From positions 1,240,001-1,304,000 of the forward strand of contig CP051228.1 of assembly GCA_017792345.1 (NCBI GenBank): a stretch of DNA of 64,000 bases, given 5' to 3'. This DNA is from Mesoflavibacter sp. (GTDB lineage Bacteria > Pseudomonadota > Alphaproteobacteria > UBA8366 > Aestuariispiraceae). Position 1 is the first letter of the stretch. The number at the start of each line of letters is the position of its first letter. Position numbers and translations under genes: made by a program. This document shows positions 1 through 8,158 of this stretch, piece by piece. Below the pieces are notes generated by a model that saw only the letters and a list, made by a program, of their open reading frames with translations, searched no databases and had not been told where the DNA came from.

Positions 1-612
1 CCGGGCCAGGGCCGCATCGCCATGCAGTCCGGTCAGCAGGACAGCGAACTCCCCGTCGCGCAGCCGGCAGGCGGGTTCCGCCGGATCGACCGCGCCTGCC
101 AGCGCCCGGGACAGGATCCGCTCTGCCCGGTAGGCGGCGGCCAATCCCACCCGGCGGCGGAAATCCTCGAATCCGTCGATCCGCAAGACCGCGACTTCGC
201 TGCGCACGCCTTCGCGCTGATCCAGCAGTTCCAGATGGCGGGTTTCCGAAAAGAACTCGTCGCGCCGCAATAGGCCGGTATCGGGATCGTGGCGACGGGC
301 CTCCTCGGCACGCGCCAAACGCTCTTCAGCCGCCTCCAGCGCCTCGTGCAGACGGGCTAGATCGGCGGTGAACGTCCCGATGACCTGGCGCGTCGCCTCG
401 TCGCTTTGTTCCAAATCCAATCCGTGGACGCGCACGGGGTCGGCGGACTTGCGCCCGGAATCCAGGCTTTCCCGCCAGGCGTCCAGCGCGTCCCATTCCC
501 GTTCGGACGCGCTGCGCGGATGCGACGCGGCGGATCGCGCCGCCGGGTCGATGGGCATCCTGCGCGGTACCTTGGCCGGGTCGCGCGGCAGATTGGTCTC
601 ATCCGTCTTCAT
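1..612 (-). CDS. GGDEF-like domain protein, C-terminus cut by window edge
   Basis: The frame stays open for 204 codons from an ATG at 612 to the window edge, so the C-terminus is missing. The first 75 or so residues are polar and probably unstructured. A short coiled-coil-like helix (rich in E, A, R) then leads into DPDTGLLRRDEF, which matches the start of GGDEF domains (D-x-LTGL-x-N/R-R). Near residue 185 the signature reads RDGEFAVLL in place of GGDEFAVLL, so the first two glycines are lost. Active diguanylate cyclases need this loop for GTP, so I infer an inactive or sensory relic domain. No membrane segment or response-regulator domain is visible. It is divergent from purE. Confidence 0.7.
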   Translation of the reverse strand, partial: MKTDETNLPRDPAKVPRRMPIDPAARSAASHPRSASEREWDALDAWRESLDSGRKSADPVRVHGLDLEQSDEATRQVIGTFTADLARLHEALEAAEERLARAEEARRHDPDTGLLRRDEFFSETRHLELLDQREGVRSEVAVLRIDGFEDFRRRVGLAAAYRAERILSRALAGAVDPAEPACRLRDGEFAVLLTGLHGDAALAR

Positions 613-619
613 GACACCT

Positions 620-625
620 ATTATA
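620..625 (-). promoter_or_regulatory. -10 box directly before the GGDEF-like gene
   Basis: On the minus strand a perfect TATAAT lies only seven bases before the ATG at 612. Transcription would begin at or next to the start codon, so the mRNA may be leaderless. I see no good -35 hexamer. Confidence 0.4.
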
Positions 626-640
626 TAGGGATTCCATGTC

Positions 641-668
641 TTGCGCGCACGGAACGCGCCCCTATACT
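641..668 (+). promoter_or_regulatory. sigma-70 type promoter for purE-purK
   Basis: A -35 TTGCGC (641-646) and a -10 TATACT (663-668) are separated by 16 bases. The start site would lie near 675, about 50 bases before purE. Confidence 0.5.
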
Positions 669-725
669 CCCGGCCTTTCCGCCCGGCGGGCAGTTTCCGG
701 GTCGATCTGACGAGGGGGTTAGGGC

Positions 726-1217
726 ATGACGCAGCCTGTGGTCGGTATCATTATGGGCAGCCAGTCCGACTGGCCGACGATGAAACACGCGGCGGACACG
801 CTGGAGCAGTTGGGCGTGCCGTTCGAGACGCGCATCGTCTCTGCCCACCGCACCCCGAAACGCATGGCCGAATACGCTGAAACGGCACGCGACCGTGGCC
901 TGAAGGCGATCATCGCCGGGGCCGGCGGCGCGGCCCATCTGCCCGGTATGACGGCGGCGATGACGCCGCTGCCGGTGTTCGGCGTGCCGATCGAATCGAA
1001 AAGCCTGAAGGGGCAGGACAGCCTTCTGTCCATCGTACAGATGCCGGCCGGCATTCCGGTCGGAACCCTGGCCATCGGCCGGGCGGGCGCGATCAACGCC
1101 GCGCTGCTGTCGGCATCGATCATCGCCCTGATGGACAGCGATGTCGCCGCCGCGCTGGACGCGTTCCGCGCGAAGCAGACCGACTCCGTCGCAGAGGTTC
1201 CGTCCGACGATGTCTGA
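726..1217 (+). CDS. purE: N5-carboxyaminoimidazole ribonucleotide mutase
   Basis: PurE moves the carboxyl group of N5-CAIR to C4, giving CAIR in de novo purine synthesis in the cytosol. At 163 residues it has the usual class I length. GSQSDW (residues 11-16), SAHRTP (39-44) and [10 protein letters not shown] (65-74) are the substrate-binding loops, and the histidine of SAHRTP is the catalytic proton carrier in characterised PurE. The purK start lies inside the last codons of this gene, so the two are translationally coupled. The presence of PurK shows the organism uses the bacterial N5-CAIR route. Confidence 0.95.
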   Translation: MTQPVVGIIMGSQSDWPTMKHAADTLEQLGVPFETRIVSAHRTPKRMAEYAETARDRGLKAIIAGAGGAAHLPGMTAAMTPLPVFGVPIESKSLKGQDSLLSIVQMPAGIPVGTLAIGRAGAINAALLSASIIALMDSDVAAALDAFRAKQTDSVAEVPSDDV

Positions 1218-2295
1218 GATCAGCGTCATCGCGCCCGGCGCGACCATCGGCATTCTGGGCGGCGGCCAATTGGGCCGGATGCTGGCCGTCGCCGCCTCGC
1301 GCCTGGGCTATCGCTGCCATATCTTCGAACCGCAGGCCGATTGCCCGGCCAGCCATGTCGCCGCCCATACCGCCGCCGGTTATGACGACATGGCGGCGCT
1401 GGACGCCTTCGCCGCCGCCGTCGATGTGGTGACGCTGGAATTCGAGAATGTGCCGATCGCGGCCGTGGAACGCCTGGCGCGGCAAGTGCCGGTCCGCCCG
1501 GGCGCCGCCGCCCTGGCCGTGGCGCAGGACCGCGCGGAGGAGAAGGCCTTCCTGAACAAGGCCGGGATCGAAACCGCCCCCTGGGCACCGGTCCTGTCCC
1601 AGGCCGATCTGGAAAACGCCCTTGCCTTCACCGGCCGGCCGGCGGTCCTGAAGACGGCGCGGCTGGGCTATGACGGCAAGGGACAGTCCGCGATCCGGCC
1701 CGACACCGATATCGACGGGCTGTTTGACCGGATGGGCGGCGTCGCCTGTGTCCTGGAAGGCTTCGTCGACTTCGACCTGGAAGTCTCGGTCCTGGCCGCG
1801 CGCGGACTGGACGGCGAGATCGCCTGTTTCGAGACGGTGGAGAACATCCATCGCGATCACATCCTGCACCGCACGCTGGTCCCGGCGCGGGTATCGCCCG
1901 AAATCGACGCCCGGGCGCAGGAAATCGCCCGGCGCACGATCGAGGCGCTGGACTATATCGGGCTGCTGGCGGTGGAGATGTTCGTCTGCGCCGACGGGCG
2001 GGTCGTCGCGAACGAGATCGCCCCGCGTCCGCACAATTCCGGGCATTGGTCCATCGACGGCGCGACAACCAGCCAGTTCGAACAGGTCGTGCGGGCGATT
2101 TGCGGCCTGCCGCTGGGCAAGACGCAGCGCGTGGCCGATTGCGAGATGCGCAACCTGATCGGGGACGAGGCCGACGACTGGGCCGCGATCCTGGCCGATC
2201 CCGGTGCGCGTCTGCATCTCTACGGCAAGGCGGAAAGCCGCCCGGGCCGCAAGATGGGTCATGTCACCACGCTGTTCCCGAAGCCGGACCGCTGA
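1210..2295 (+). CDS. purK: N5-carboxyaminoimidazole ribonucleotide synthase
   Basis: PurK is an ATP-grasp ligase that makes N5-CAIR from AIR, bicarbonate and ATP for PurE. I chose the ATG at 1210, which overlaps the purE stop by eight bases. The frame is open upstream, but conserved sequence begins just after this codon, with [11 protein letters not shown] (about residues 15-25) as the N-terminal nucleotide-fold motif. EFENVP follows near residue 78. [13 protein letters not shown] in the last third is the family's phosphate and metal loop. At 361 residues the length is normal. Confidence 0.95.
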   Translation: MSEISVIAPGATIGILGGGQLGRMLAVAASRLGYRCHIFEPQADCPASHVAAHTAAGYDDMAALDAFAAAVDVVTLEFENVPIAAVERLARQVPVRPGAAALAVAQDRAEEKAFLNKAGIETAPWAPVLSQADLENALAFTGRPAVLKTARLGYDGKGQSAIRPDTDIDGLFDRMGGVACVLEGFVDFDLEVSVLAARGLDGEIACFETVENIHRDHILHRTLVPARVSPEIDARAQEIARRTIEALDYIGLLAVEMFVCADGRVVANEIAPRPHNSGHWSIDGATTSQFEQVVRAICGLPLGKTQRVADCEMRNLIGDEADDWAAILADPGARLHLYGKAESRPGRKMGHVTTLFPKPDR

Positions 2296-2304
2296 CGGGA
2301 TCGG

Positions 2305-2655
2305 TCACCGGATGACCCAGTAGACCGCCGATCCGATAAAGACGAAGATCCAGACGAAGGGCGCCAGCGCGACCAGCATCGCGCCGGTATAGAGATCGCG
2401 GCTGTGCATCAGGACCGCCAGCGCGATGCAGACCAAGCCGGACACCGGATAGAAATAGGCGGTGTTGGCCATCAGCGACGGCAGGTCTCCCACGGAATCG
2501 TAGAGGATCATCACCGTCACCGCCAGGATGACCCCAAGCGGACAGAAGGCGGCGGCGGACGCGATGATGGCGTTGCGGGAAACGAGCTTCGCCTCCTCCC
2601 GCCAGCCCTTGGCCTCGGCGTCCTTCAGCTCGTCTTTCAGATGTTTCCAGAACAC
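2305..2655 (-). CDS. small membrane protein, function unknown
   Basis: This 116-residue protein begins with GTG at 2655. The N-terminal 25 residues are charged (WKHLKDELKDAEAKGWREE). Three hydrophobic helices follow at about residues 29-50, 64-83 and 90-114, so a short cytoplasmic tail and three membrane passes are likely. I recognise no family. It lies 33 bases downstream of the COQ9-family gene on the same strand and may be the last gene of the def-COQ9 transcript. It converges on purK with only nine bases between them. Confidence 0.65.
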   Translation of the reverse strand: MFWKHLKDELKDAEAKGWREEAKLVSRNAIIASAAAFCPLGVILAVTVMILYDSVGDLPSLMANTAYFYPVSGLVCIALAVLMHSRDLYTGAMLVALAPFVWIFVFIGSAVYWVIR

Positions 2656-2688
2656 CTGTCCGCCCCTTCCCCAGCACCTGACCCAGCG

Positions 2689-3375
2689 TCAGCCGGCGCC
2701 GCGCATGCCGCCGCGGAACGAGCGGAAGGCGCGCAGGCGGGCAGGCAGAAAATCGGCAACCTTGGCGACGCGCGCCTTCACCTTCGGCACCTGCATCACA
2801 TTTTCGATCCGGCGGGCCAGGAAGGCGCGGGTATCGGCGAAATCCTCGCTGTTGTCGTTCAGCCAGTAGAGCAGGGTCGAGGAATAGACGCCGCTGAGCA
2901 GCATGCGCTTGGAATAGAAATTCCAATCCGTCGACCGGTCGCCCGCCGCGAACCACATATCGTCGACGGTGCGGTAGAGAAGCTGCAACGCCAGCCCGGC
3001 ATTCTGTGGCTTGGACAGGATGGCCAGCCCGCGCCGGATCGCCTCGCGGTCCTGGGCGTTCTGCTCCAGCCGGGTCATCACGGCCGCCGCGATACGCTCG
3101 CGGATCTTCATGCTGTCCAGATCGGCGGTTTCCAGCGCCGCCATCATCCGCCGGTCGGCCAGCTTGGAATGCCACGCGATCATGTCCCGCGCCGCGCCGG
3201 GGAACAGCGCGTCGGCATCCTTCCGGTCGACGCCCAGATCGTCGGCGGCGCGCATCAAAGCCGCGCGCGTCCAGCCGTCGAAGGGAACATGGGCCACCGC
3301 CGCCTCGATCAGGCGATCGCGGATTTCGCGGGTATCCTCCGGCAATTCGCCGCCGGCGGTCTCAGCCTTCGTCAT
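2689..3375 (-). CDS. COQ9-family ubiquinone biosynthesis protein
   Basis: COQ9 proteins bind lipids and help COQ7-type hydroxylases in ubiquinone synthesis. The N-terminal half resembles a TetR-like fold (IRDRLIEAAVAHVPFDGW). The C-terminal part has the diagnostic stretch DRSTDWNFYSKRMLLSGVY with a tryptophan-rich helix. I place the start at 3375, where a GAGGAG ribosome site stands seven bases upstream; an in-frame ATG at 3393 gives six more residues. The gene overlaps the end of def by 14 bases, and the ribosome site lies inside def. ubiG at 5858-6607 serves the same pathway. Confidence 0.85.
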   Translation of the reverse strand: MTKAETAGGELPEDTREIRDRLIEAAVAHVPFDGWTRAALMRAADDLGVDRKDADALFPGAARDMIAWHSKLADRRMMAALETADLDSMKIRERIAAAVMTRLEQNAQDREAIRRGLAILSKPQNAGLALQLLYRTVDDMWFAAGDRSTDWNFYSKRMLLSGVYSSTLLYWLNDNSEDFADTRAFLARRIENVMQVPKVKARVAKVADFLPARLRAFRSFRGGMRGAG

Positions 3376-3964
3376 AATCCGGCTCCTCTTCATCCTCGTC
3401 GGGTTCCGGCGGCAGGCCCATCAGGCGGCGCGCCTTTTCCGGCATGCCGTGCCGCAACTCTTCCCGGAACAGCAGTAAGGATAGATCATCCATGCGCTGC
3501 GGGTACAGGATACCGTCCAAATGGTCGCATTCATGCTGCACGACCCGGGCGTGGAAGCCGGAAATCTCCTGGTCGATCCCCGCCCCGTCCGGCGTGTCGG
3601 CGCGCAGCCGGATTTTCGTGACACGCGGCACCAGGCCCAGCATGCCCGGCACCGACAGGCAGCCTTCCCAGTCATAGGCGATCTCGTCCGTCAGCGGCTC
3701 GATCACCGGATTGATCAGTGCCGTCAGCGGCACGTCGCCCTGATCCTCTTCGCCCTTGCGGCGGCTGCCGGACACGAAATAAACGACGGCGCGCAGCGGC
3801 ACATGGACCTGCGGCGCGGCCAGGCCGGTGCCGTCGGCATCGTCCATCGTGTCGACCATATCGTCCAGCAGGGCCAGGATATCCGGCGAATCCGCCTCCG
3901 GGATTTCCTCCGCGATCTGGCGCAGGACCGGATGTCCCATCCTGGCGATCTTCAATATGGCCAT
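3362..3964 (-). CDS. def: peptide deformylase
   Basis: Deformylase removes the formyl group from nascent N-terminal methionine at the ribosome exit. All three family motifs are present: GTGLAAPQ (residues 45-52), EGCLS (100-104, with the metal ligand Cys102) and QHECDHLDG (143-151, with ligands His144 and His148 and catalytic Glu145). At 200 residues it is longer than Escherichia coli Def (169) because of a C-terminal tail rich in Glu and Asp and an insert after residue 66. It heads a transcript with the COQ9-like gene and diverges from rpsU. The pairing def-fmt is absent here. Confidence 0.93.
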   Translation of the reverse strand: MAILKIARMGHPVLRQIAEEIPEADSPDILALLDDMVDTMDDADGTGLAAPQVHVPLRAVVYFVSGSRRKGEEDQGDVPLTALINPVIEPLTDEIAYDWEGCLSVPGMLGLVPRVTKIRLRADTPDGAGIDQEISGFHARVVQHECDHLDGILYPQRMDDLSLLLFREELRHGMPEKARRLMGLPPEPDEDEEEPDYDEG

Positions 3965-4007
3965 GGGCGGCTCCTTAAAGACCCCGGAAGTCCGGGATCA
4001 TGGGGGG

Positions 4008-4036
4008 TTCACAAATCGGGTCCCCGGTGGTATACG
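4008..4036 (+). promoter_or_regulatory. sigma-70 type promoter for rpsU
   Basis: TTCACA (4008-4013) and TATACG (4031-4036) are separated by exactly 17 bases. The predicted start near 4043 would leave a leader of about 80 bases before rpsU. Confidence 0.5.
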
Positions 4037-4048
4037 CCCGCATCCGGT

Positions 4049-4064
4049 CGGGGGACAGCCCCCG
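4049..4064 (+). promoter_or_regulatory. GC-rich hairpin at the head of the rpsU leader
   Basis: CGGGGG (4049-4054) and CCCCCG (4059-4064) form a perfect six-pair stem with an ACAG loop just after the predicted start site. An AT-rich stretch (TATTTTATT) follows. It could stabilise the mRNA 5' end or act as a weak attenuator or S21 feedback element; the sequence alone does not decide. Confidence 0.4.
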
Positions 4065-4124
4065 CCAACCGTATTTTATTGCGGTTTCTAAAACTTCAAT
4101 CGCTTGAAAGGCGGGTGAAAGCAA

Positions 4125-4328
4125 GTGCAGGTCATCGTTCGCGATAACAACGTCGATCAGGCCCTTCGTGCGCTGAAGAAAAAGCTGCAGCGTGAAGGCG
4201 TCTTCCGGGAAATGAAACTCCGTCGGCATTTTGAAAAGCCGTCCGAGAAGAAGGCCCGGGAAAAGGCGGAAGCGCAGCGGCGCCACCGCAAACTTCTGCG
4301 GAAGCGCCTCGAGCGTGAAGGGTTCTAG
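4125..4328 (+). CDS. rpsU: 30S ribosomal protein S21
   Basis: This 67-residue, highly basic protein has the S21 opening [20 protein letters not shown] and the [16 protein letters not shown] core. S21 sits on the 30S platform and helps mRNA binding at initiation. Translation starts with GTG at 4125; the conserved N-terminus begins exactly there. The C-terminal third is a run of Arg and Lys, as is common in the longer proteobacterial form. The gene has its own promoter and terminator and is monocistronic. It is not next to dnaG or rpoD as in enteric bacteria. Confidence 0.95.
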   Translation: MQVIVRDNNVDQALRALKKKLQREGVFREMKLRRHFEKPSEKKAREKAEAQRRHRKLLRKRLEREGF

Positions 4329-4380
4329 TCTTCGGACCTGACGGCCGATCCGCCCCGGCGGACCGGACAGCAGTTAGCGG

Positions 4381-4411
4381 AAACGCTCTCGAGATTTCGG
4401 GGGCGTTTTTG
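4381..4411 (+). terminator. intrinsic terminator of rpsU
   Basis: AAACGCTCTCGA and TCGGGGGCGTTT form a 12-pair stem with two G-U pairs around a GATT loop, ending in a T run (4406-4410). The MFS gene converges on it from the other strand. Confidence 0.8.
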
Positions 4412-4444
4412 CTTTTGGGGCGCCGGGGAGTTCAGGCGAGAGGA

Positions 4445-5641
4445 TCAGGCCGGTTCCTCGATCGGTCCCGCCCGCATCACCACCAGCGCCGCCAGCAAAG
4501 AGACCACGGTTGCGCCCAGCATCAGGGCCAGCAGGCCCGCGGCGGCATTCTGAGGCGTCAGCAGTATCCCGGCCAGGGTCGACATCACCGCCCCGGTGCC
4601 GACCGTCATCGCGCCGGACAGGCCGGCGGCACTGCCTGCCAGGCTGGGATTGACCGACATGACGCCGGCATTGCTGCTGGGATTGGTGATGCCATTGCCG
4701 ATCCCGACGCAGATCGTGGCCGCGAAATACAGGATCGGATCGACCGTGCCGGACAGGACCAGCACCAGACCGATGGTCAGTCCGGAACAGGCGACAAGGC
4801 GGCCCGCCACCATCATCACCGCCAAAGGAAAGCGCGACGAGAACCGGCCGGACAGGAAACTGCCGAACAGGAACCCGCCGGTGATCGACCCCATGCAGAT
4901 ACCCAGCACCGACGGCGACATGCCGAAATGCGCGACCGCGACCAGCGGCACGCCCGCCAGGAATGCGAAGAAGGCACCGACGGAAAAGGCCGTACAGCAG
5001 GCAAAGCCCCAGAAACGGCGCGACCCCAGCACGGTCGGATAGGTCCGGAACTGGCTGAGGAAGGATCGCGACTTGTTGCGGTTGGTCTCCCCCATATCCG
5101 CCCAGCAGACGACCAGCAGAACCCCCGCCACCCCGGCATAGAACAGGAAATTGGCGCGCCAGCCGAAGGTTTCGTCCAGCACGCCGCCGACCAGCGGCCC
5201 CGTCATCGGCATCACGGACATGGCCATGCTGAGGAAACCCAGGCGGCTGGCAGCGTCGCGCGGCCCGAATGTGTCGCGCACCACCGACAGCGATATCCCC
5301 CACCCGGCGACGATCGCGCCCTGCAACAGGCGGAAGGCCAGGAAGATCTCGACATCGTCCGTGGTGGCGCAGACCAGGGATGCGGCCAGGAAGATCGCCA
5401 GGGACACCAGGATGACCGGCCGCCGCCCGAACCGGTCCGACAGTGGCCCGATGATCAACTGCAGCCCCGCCGTCACCGCCAGATAGCCTGAAATGGCGAA
5501 ACTGATCGCCGCGTAATCCACCCCGAAATGCTGGGCCATGCCGGACAGGGACGGCAGGAACATGTTCAGGGACAGCGTCGTCAACGCCGTAAGGGCGACG
5601 AGCGTGGCGAAACGGGGTGGGGTCGTGGCGGCGGTCAGCAT
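4445..5641 (-). CDS. Bcr/CflA-family MFS drug exporter
   Basis: This 398-residue protein has about 12 hydrophobic segments and is of the 12-helix drug:proton antiporter type (bicyclomycin, chloramphenicol and related drugs). LSDRFGRRPVIL near residues 68-79 is the MFS motif A between helices 2 and 3. LRLLQGAIVAGWGISLSVVRD-type sequence near residue 105 matches the helix 4 signature of Bcr/CflA proteins, and MTGPLVGGVL in helix 5 is the antiporter motif C. The start is the ATG at 5641. Upstream lie a leader-peptide ORF and a terminator, so expression is probably attenuated. The substrate cannot be read from the sequence. Confidence 0.88.
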   Translation of the reverse strand: MLTAATTPPRFATLVALTALTTLSLNMFLPSLSGMAQHFGVDYAAISFAISGYLAVTAGLQLIIGPLSDRFGRRPVILVSLAIFLAASLVCATTDDVEIFLAFRLLQGAIVAGWGISLSVVRDTFGPRDAASRLGFLSMAMSVMPMTGPLVGGVLDETFGWRANFLFYAGVAGVLLVVCWADMGETNRNKSRSFLSQFRTYPTVLGSRRFWGFACCTAFSVGAFFAFLAGVPLVAVAHFGMSPSVLGICMGSITGGFLFGSFLSGRFSSRFPLAVMMVAGRLVACSGLTIGLVLVLSGTVDPILYFAATICVGIGNGITNPSSNAGVMSVNPSLAGSAAGLSGAMTVGTGAVMSTLAGILLTPQNAAAGLLALMLGATVVSLLAALVVMRAGPIEEPA

Positions 5642-5677
5642 CGGGGATCCAATTAGGTCGGCGGCAAGTTCAGGGCG

Positions 5678-5706
5678 AAAAAAAACCTCCGAAACCGGGT
5701 CGGAGG
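5678..5706 (-). terminator. attenuator terminator before the MFS gene
   Basis: On the minus strand CCTCCGA (5706-5700) pairs perfectly with TCGGAGG (5692-5686) and runs into eight T residues (5685-5678). It stands 36 bases before the MFS start codon and after the leader ORF, so it can only act as an attenuator or as a barrier to upstream transcripts. Confidence 0.85.
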
Positions 5707-5747
5707 CGCATGGGGAACGGATCAGGCTCCGTTACCGGTCCATGCGC
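5706..5747 (-). promoter_or_regulatory. leader hairpin competing with the terminator region
   Basis: GCGCATGG and CCATGCGC (5747-5740 and 5713-5706) form an eight-pair outer stem. AACGGA and TCCGTT (5733-5728 and 5721-5716) form the inner stem. The first arm overlaps the last codons and the stop of the leader ORF. Its ACCGG and CGGAG segments can also pair with CCGGT and CTCCG in the terminator, giving a possible antiterminator. Confidence 0.7.
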
Positions 5748-5779
5748 GGTCTACCTACGACGGTTACGGTATGGGTCAT
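5732..5779 (-). CDS. 15-residue leader peptide of the MFS gene
   Basis: The ORF reads MTHTVTVVGRPRMDR and stops with TAA. AGGAAAGGA stands about ten bases before its ATG. It ends inside the first arm of the leader hairpin, the usual layout for ribosome-controlled attenuation. Arg-Pro-Arg at residues 10-12 fits the Arg/Lys-x-Arg/Lys pattern at which macrolide-bound ribosomes are known to stall. That this peptide senses a drug is inference. It has no run of one amino acid codon, so amino-acid attenuation is unlikely. Confidence 0.65.
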   Translation of the reverse strand: MTHTVTVVGRPRMDR

Positions 5780-5857
5780 GGCGCGGGCGGTCCTTTCCTG
5801 CAGTTCGCGGAAAAGACGCTATCACGGCTTTCGGCGGCTGGGAACGGAAAGCCGGGA

Positions 5858-6607
5858 TCAGGATTTGATCGCAAAGGCCAGATAGTTCACCGCCACATCG
5901 CGGGGGGCGAGGTGGAATTCGTCCTGGACCGGGTTATAGGCCATGCCGCACAGATCGGCGATCTGCATGCCCGTGGGGCGCAGGCCGGCGGCCAGTTCGG
6001 ACGGTTTGACGAATTTTCGCCAGTTATGGGTCCCGCGCGGCAGCCAGCGCAGGACGTATTCCGCCCCGACAATGCCCAGCGCGAATGACTTGGCCGTGCG
6101 GTTGAAGGTCGACAGCGCCATCGCGCCGCCCGGCCGGACCAGCGCCGCGGCATCGGCCAGGAAACCGTGCAGATCGGCGACATGCTCGACCACTTCCATA
6201 TTCACCACGGCGTCGAACTGCGCCCCTTCCTCCACCAACCGGTCGGCGGTCGTGTGGCGATAGCGGATATCGAGGCCCATGCGCTGGGCATGGTTCAGCG
6301 CAATGTCGATCGACCGGCCGGTGGCGTCGACCCCGGTCACGTCCGCCCCGAGGCGGGCCAGCGGTTCGCAGATCAAGCCGCCGCCGCAGCCGATATCGCA
6401 GATGCTGAGCCCCGCCAGCGGCTTCGGTTTCAACGGGTCGCGGCCGAACCGCGCGCATAGCCGGTCGCGGATATAGCCGATCCGCACCGGGTTCAGCATG
6501 TGAAGCGGCTTGAACTCGCCCTCGGCGTCCCACCATTGGTCGGCGATGGCGGCGAATTTCTCGATTTCGGCCGGATCGACGGTCGCGGCGGCTGATTTCG
6601 CTGACAT
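5858..6607 (-). CDS. ubiG: ubiquinone biosynthesis O-methyltransferase
   Basis: UbiG (COQ3 in eukaryotes) carries out both O-methylations of the ubiquinone ring with S-adenosylmethionine. The protein has 249 residues. FAAIADQWWDAEGEFKPLH near the N-terminus is the UbiG-specific start. CDIGCGGG (about residues 70-77) is the SAM-binding motif I, followed by VDATGRSIDIA. NMEVVEHVAD is motif post-I, and FNRTAKSF and GTHNWRKFVKPSEL are the family's substrate-side motifs. It is divergent from lysC, a common alphaproteobacterial arrangement. Confidence 0.95.
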   Translation of the reverse strand: MSAKSAAATVDPAEIEKFAAIADQWWDAEGEFKPLHMLNPVRIGYIRDRLCARFGRDPLKPKPLAGLSICDIGCGGGLICEPLARLGADVTGVDATGRSIDIALNHAQRMGLDIRYRHTTADRLVEEGAQFDAVVNMEVVEHVADLHGFLADAAALVRPGGAMALSTFNRTAKSFALGIVGAEYVLRWLPRGTHNWRKFVKPSELAAGLRPTGMQIADLCGMAYNPVQDEFHLAPRDVAVNYLAFAIKS

Positions 6608-6756
6608 GGCGCGGATATCCCGGTTTTTGCTGACGCTTGCCCTTGCCTAGGCTACGGCATCCGAGTATGGATACGCCGCCCGTGCCGGGCAAGCGGCAGT
6701 CCGCCGCAGCGAGGCCGGAACCCTGGTCATCCTTCGTAGAAAGCGATCCCGAAAAG

Positions 6757-7977
6757 ATGGCGCGTATCGTTATGAAATTCGGCGGGACTTCCGTTGCCGA
6801 TATCGGCCGGATCGAAAACGCCGCCCGCCGCGTCCAGCGCGAGGTCGAGGCCGGCCATGAGGTCGCCGTCGTCGTCTCCGCCATGGCCGGCGTGACCAAT
6901 CAACTGGTCGGCTACGTTCAGGAAACGTCGAAGATTTACGACGCCCGCGAATATGACGCGATCGTCGCGTCGGGCGAACAGGTGACGGCCGGCCTGATGG
7001 CGCTGCGCCTGCAGGAAATGGGAATTTCCGCCCGCTCCTGGCTGGGCTGGCAGATCCCGATCCGCACCAATGAAGTCCACGGCAAAGCCCGGATCGAAGA
7101 CATCGACGGGTCCGAAATCGTCCGCCGCTTCGGCGAGGGCCAGGTTGCCGTGGTCGCCGGGTTCCAGGGGGTTTCGCCGAACAACCGCATCGCGACCCTG
7201 GGGCGCGGCGGGTCGGATACGTCGGCCGTTGCGGTCGCCGCGGCGCTGAAGGCGGACCGCTGCGACATCTACACCGATGTCGACGGCGTCTACACGACCG
7301 ATCCCCGGATCGTGCCGAAAGCGCGTAAGATCGAAAAGATCAGTCACGAGGAAATGCTGGAGATGGCGTCGCTGGGGGCGAAGGTCCTGCAGACGCGCTC
7401 CGTCGAAATTGCCATGAATCACGGCGTGCGGCTTCAAGTCCTGTCCTCCTTCGAGGACAAGCCGGGCACGCTGGTCGTAGACGAGGAAGAGATCGTGGAA
7501 CAGCAAGTCGTAAGCGGCATCGCCTACAGCCGGGACGAAGCCAAGATCACCCTGGTCAAAGTCGCCGACAAGCCGGGCGTGGCCGCCAATATCTTCGGCC
7601 CGCTGACCGATGCGTCGATCAATGTCGACATGATCGTCCAGTCGGTGTCGCCCGACGGCGAACGCACCGACATGACCTTCACCGTGGCACGGACCGATCT
7701 GGACCGCGCGGTCCAGGTCCTGAAATCGAATCATGACAAGATCGGCTATGAAAGCCTTCTGTCGGATGGCGATGTCGTGAAAATCTCGGTCATCGGCGTC
7801 GGTATGCGCAGCCATGCCGGGGTCGCCCAGACCATGTTCCGCACCCTTGCGGAGAAGGGCATCAATATCCAAGTCATCTCTACCAGCGAGATCAAGATCT
7901 CGACCCTGGTAGCCGAGGAATATGCCGAATTGGCGATGCGCGCGTTGCACACGGCCTATGGGCTGGACGCGGCGTAA
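6757..7977 (+). CDS. lysC: aspartate kinase
   Basis: LysC phosphorylates aspartate, the first step to lysine, threonine and methionine. I chose the ATG at 6757 because MARIVMKFGGTSV is the canonical N-terminus and gives 406 residues, the usual length. The upstream open frame (from 6637) has no conserved sequence. KFGGTS (residues 7-12) binds ATP and aspartate. Two ACT domains occupy about residues 265-406 (ITLVKVADKPGVAANIF; ISVIGVGMRSHAGVAQTMF) and give feedback control by lysine or threonine. ptsP follows 181 bases downstream. Confidence 0.95.
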   Translation: MARIVMKFGGTSVADIGRIENAARRVQREVEAGHEVAVVVSAMAGVTNQLVGYVQETSKIYDAREYDAIVASGEQVTAGLMALRLQEMGISARSWLGWQIPIRTNEVHGKARIEDIDGSEIVRRFGEGQVAVVAGFQGVSPNNRIATLGRGGSDTSAVAVAAALKADRCDIYTDVDGVYTTDPRIVPKARKIEKISHEEMLEMASLGAKVLQTRSVEIAMNHGVRLQVLSSFEDKPGTLVVDEEEIVEQQVVSGIAYSRDEAKITLVKVADKPGVAANIFGPLTDASINVDMIVQSVSPDGERTDMTFTVARTDLDRAVQVLKSNHDKIGYESLLSDGDVVKISVIGVGMRSHAGVAQTMFRTLAEKGINIQVISTSEIKISTLVAEEYAELAMRALHTAYGLDAA

Positions 7978-8158
7978 AACGTATCGCTGGGGGAACGACG
8001 GGCGTTCAAGAATCCGTCGCTGCAAACGACAAATTAAGGTTTGGGGGCCAAGCTGCCGGTATCAGGTCCGGCGGCGGCGGCCAACCTGATTTGAGCAAAC
8101 CGGGTTAGAGCGAGCGTGGTTTTCGCCCGCCTGGTTTGAGAATGGACGGGACGGCCCG

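Noticed and set aside
4374-5303. Second minus-strand frame within the MFS gene
   Set aside because: Gly/Arg/Ala-rich frame-shifted reading of the exporter; the exporter frame has 12 plausible membrane helices.
8080-8150. Near-repeats CCTGATTTGAG and CCTGGTTTGAG before ptsP
   Set aside because: Only two imperfect copies with no spacer pattern; too weak for a CRISPR or an operator claim.
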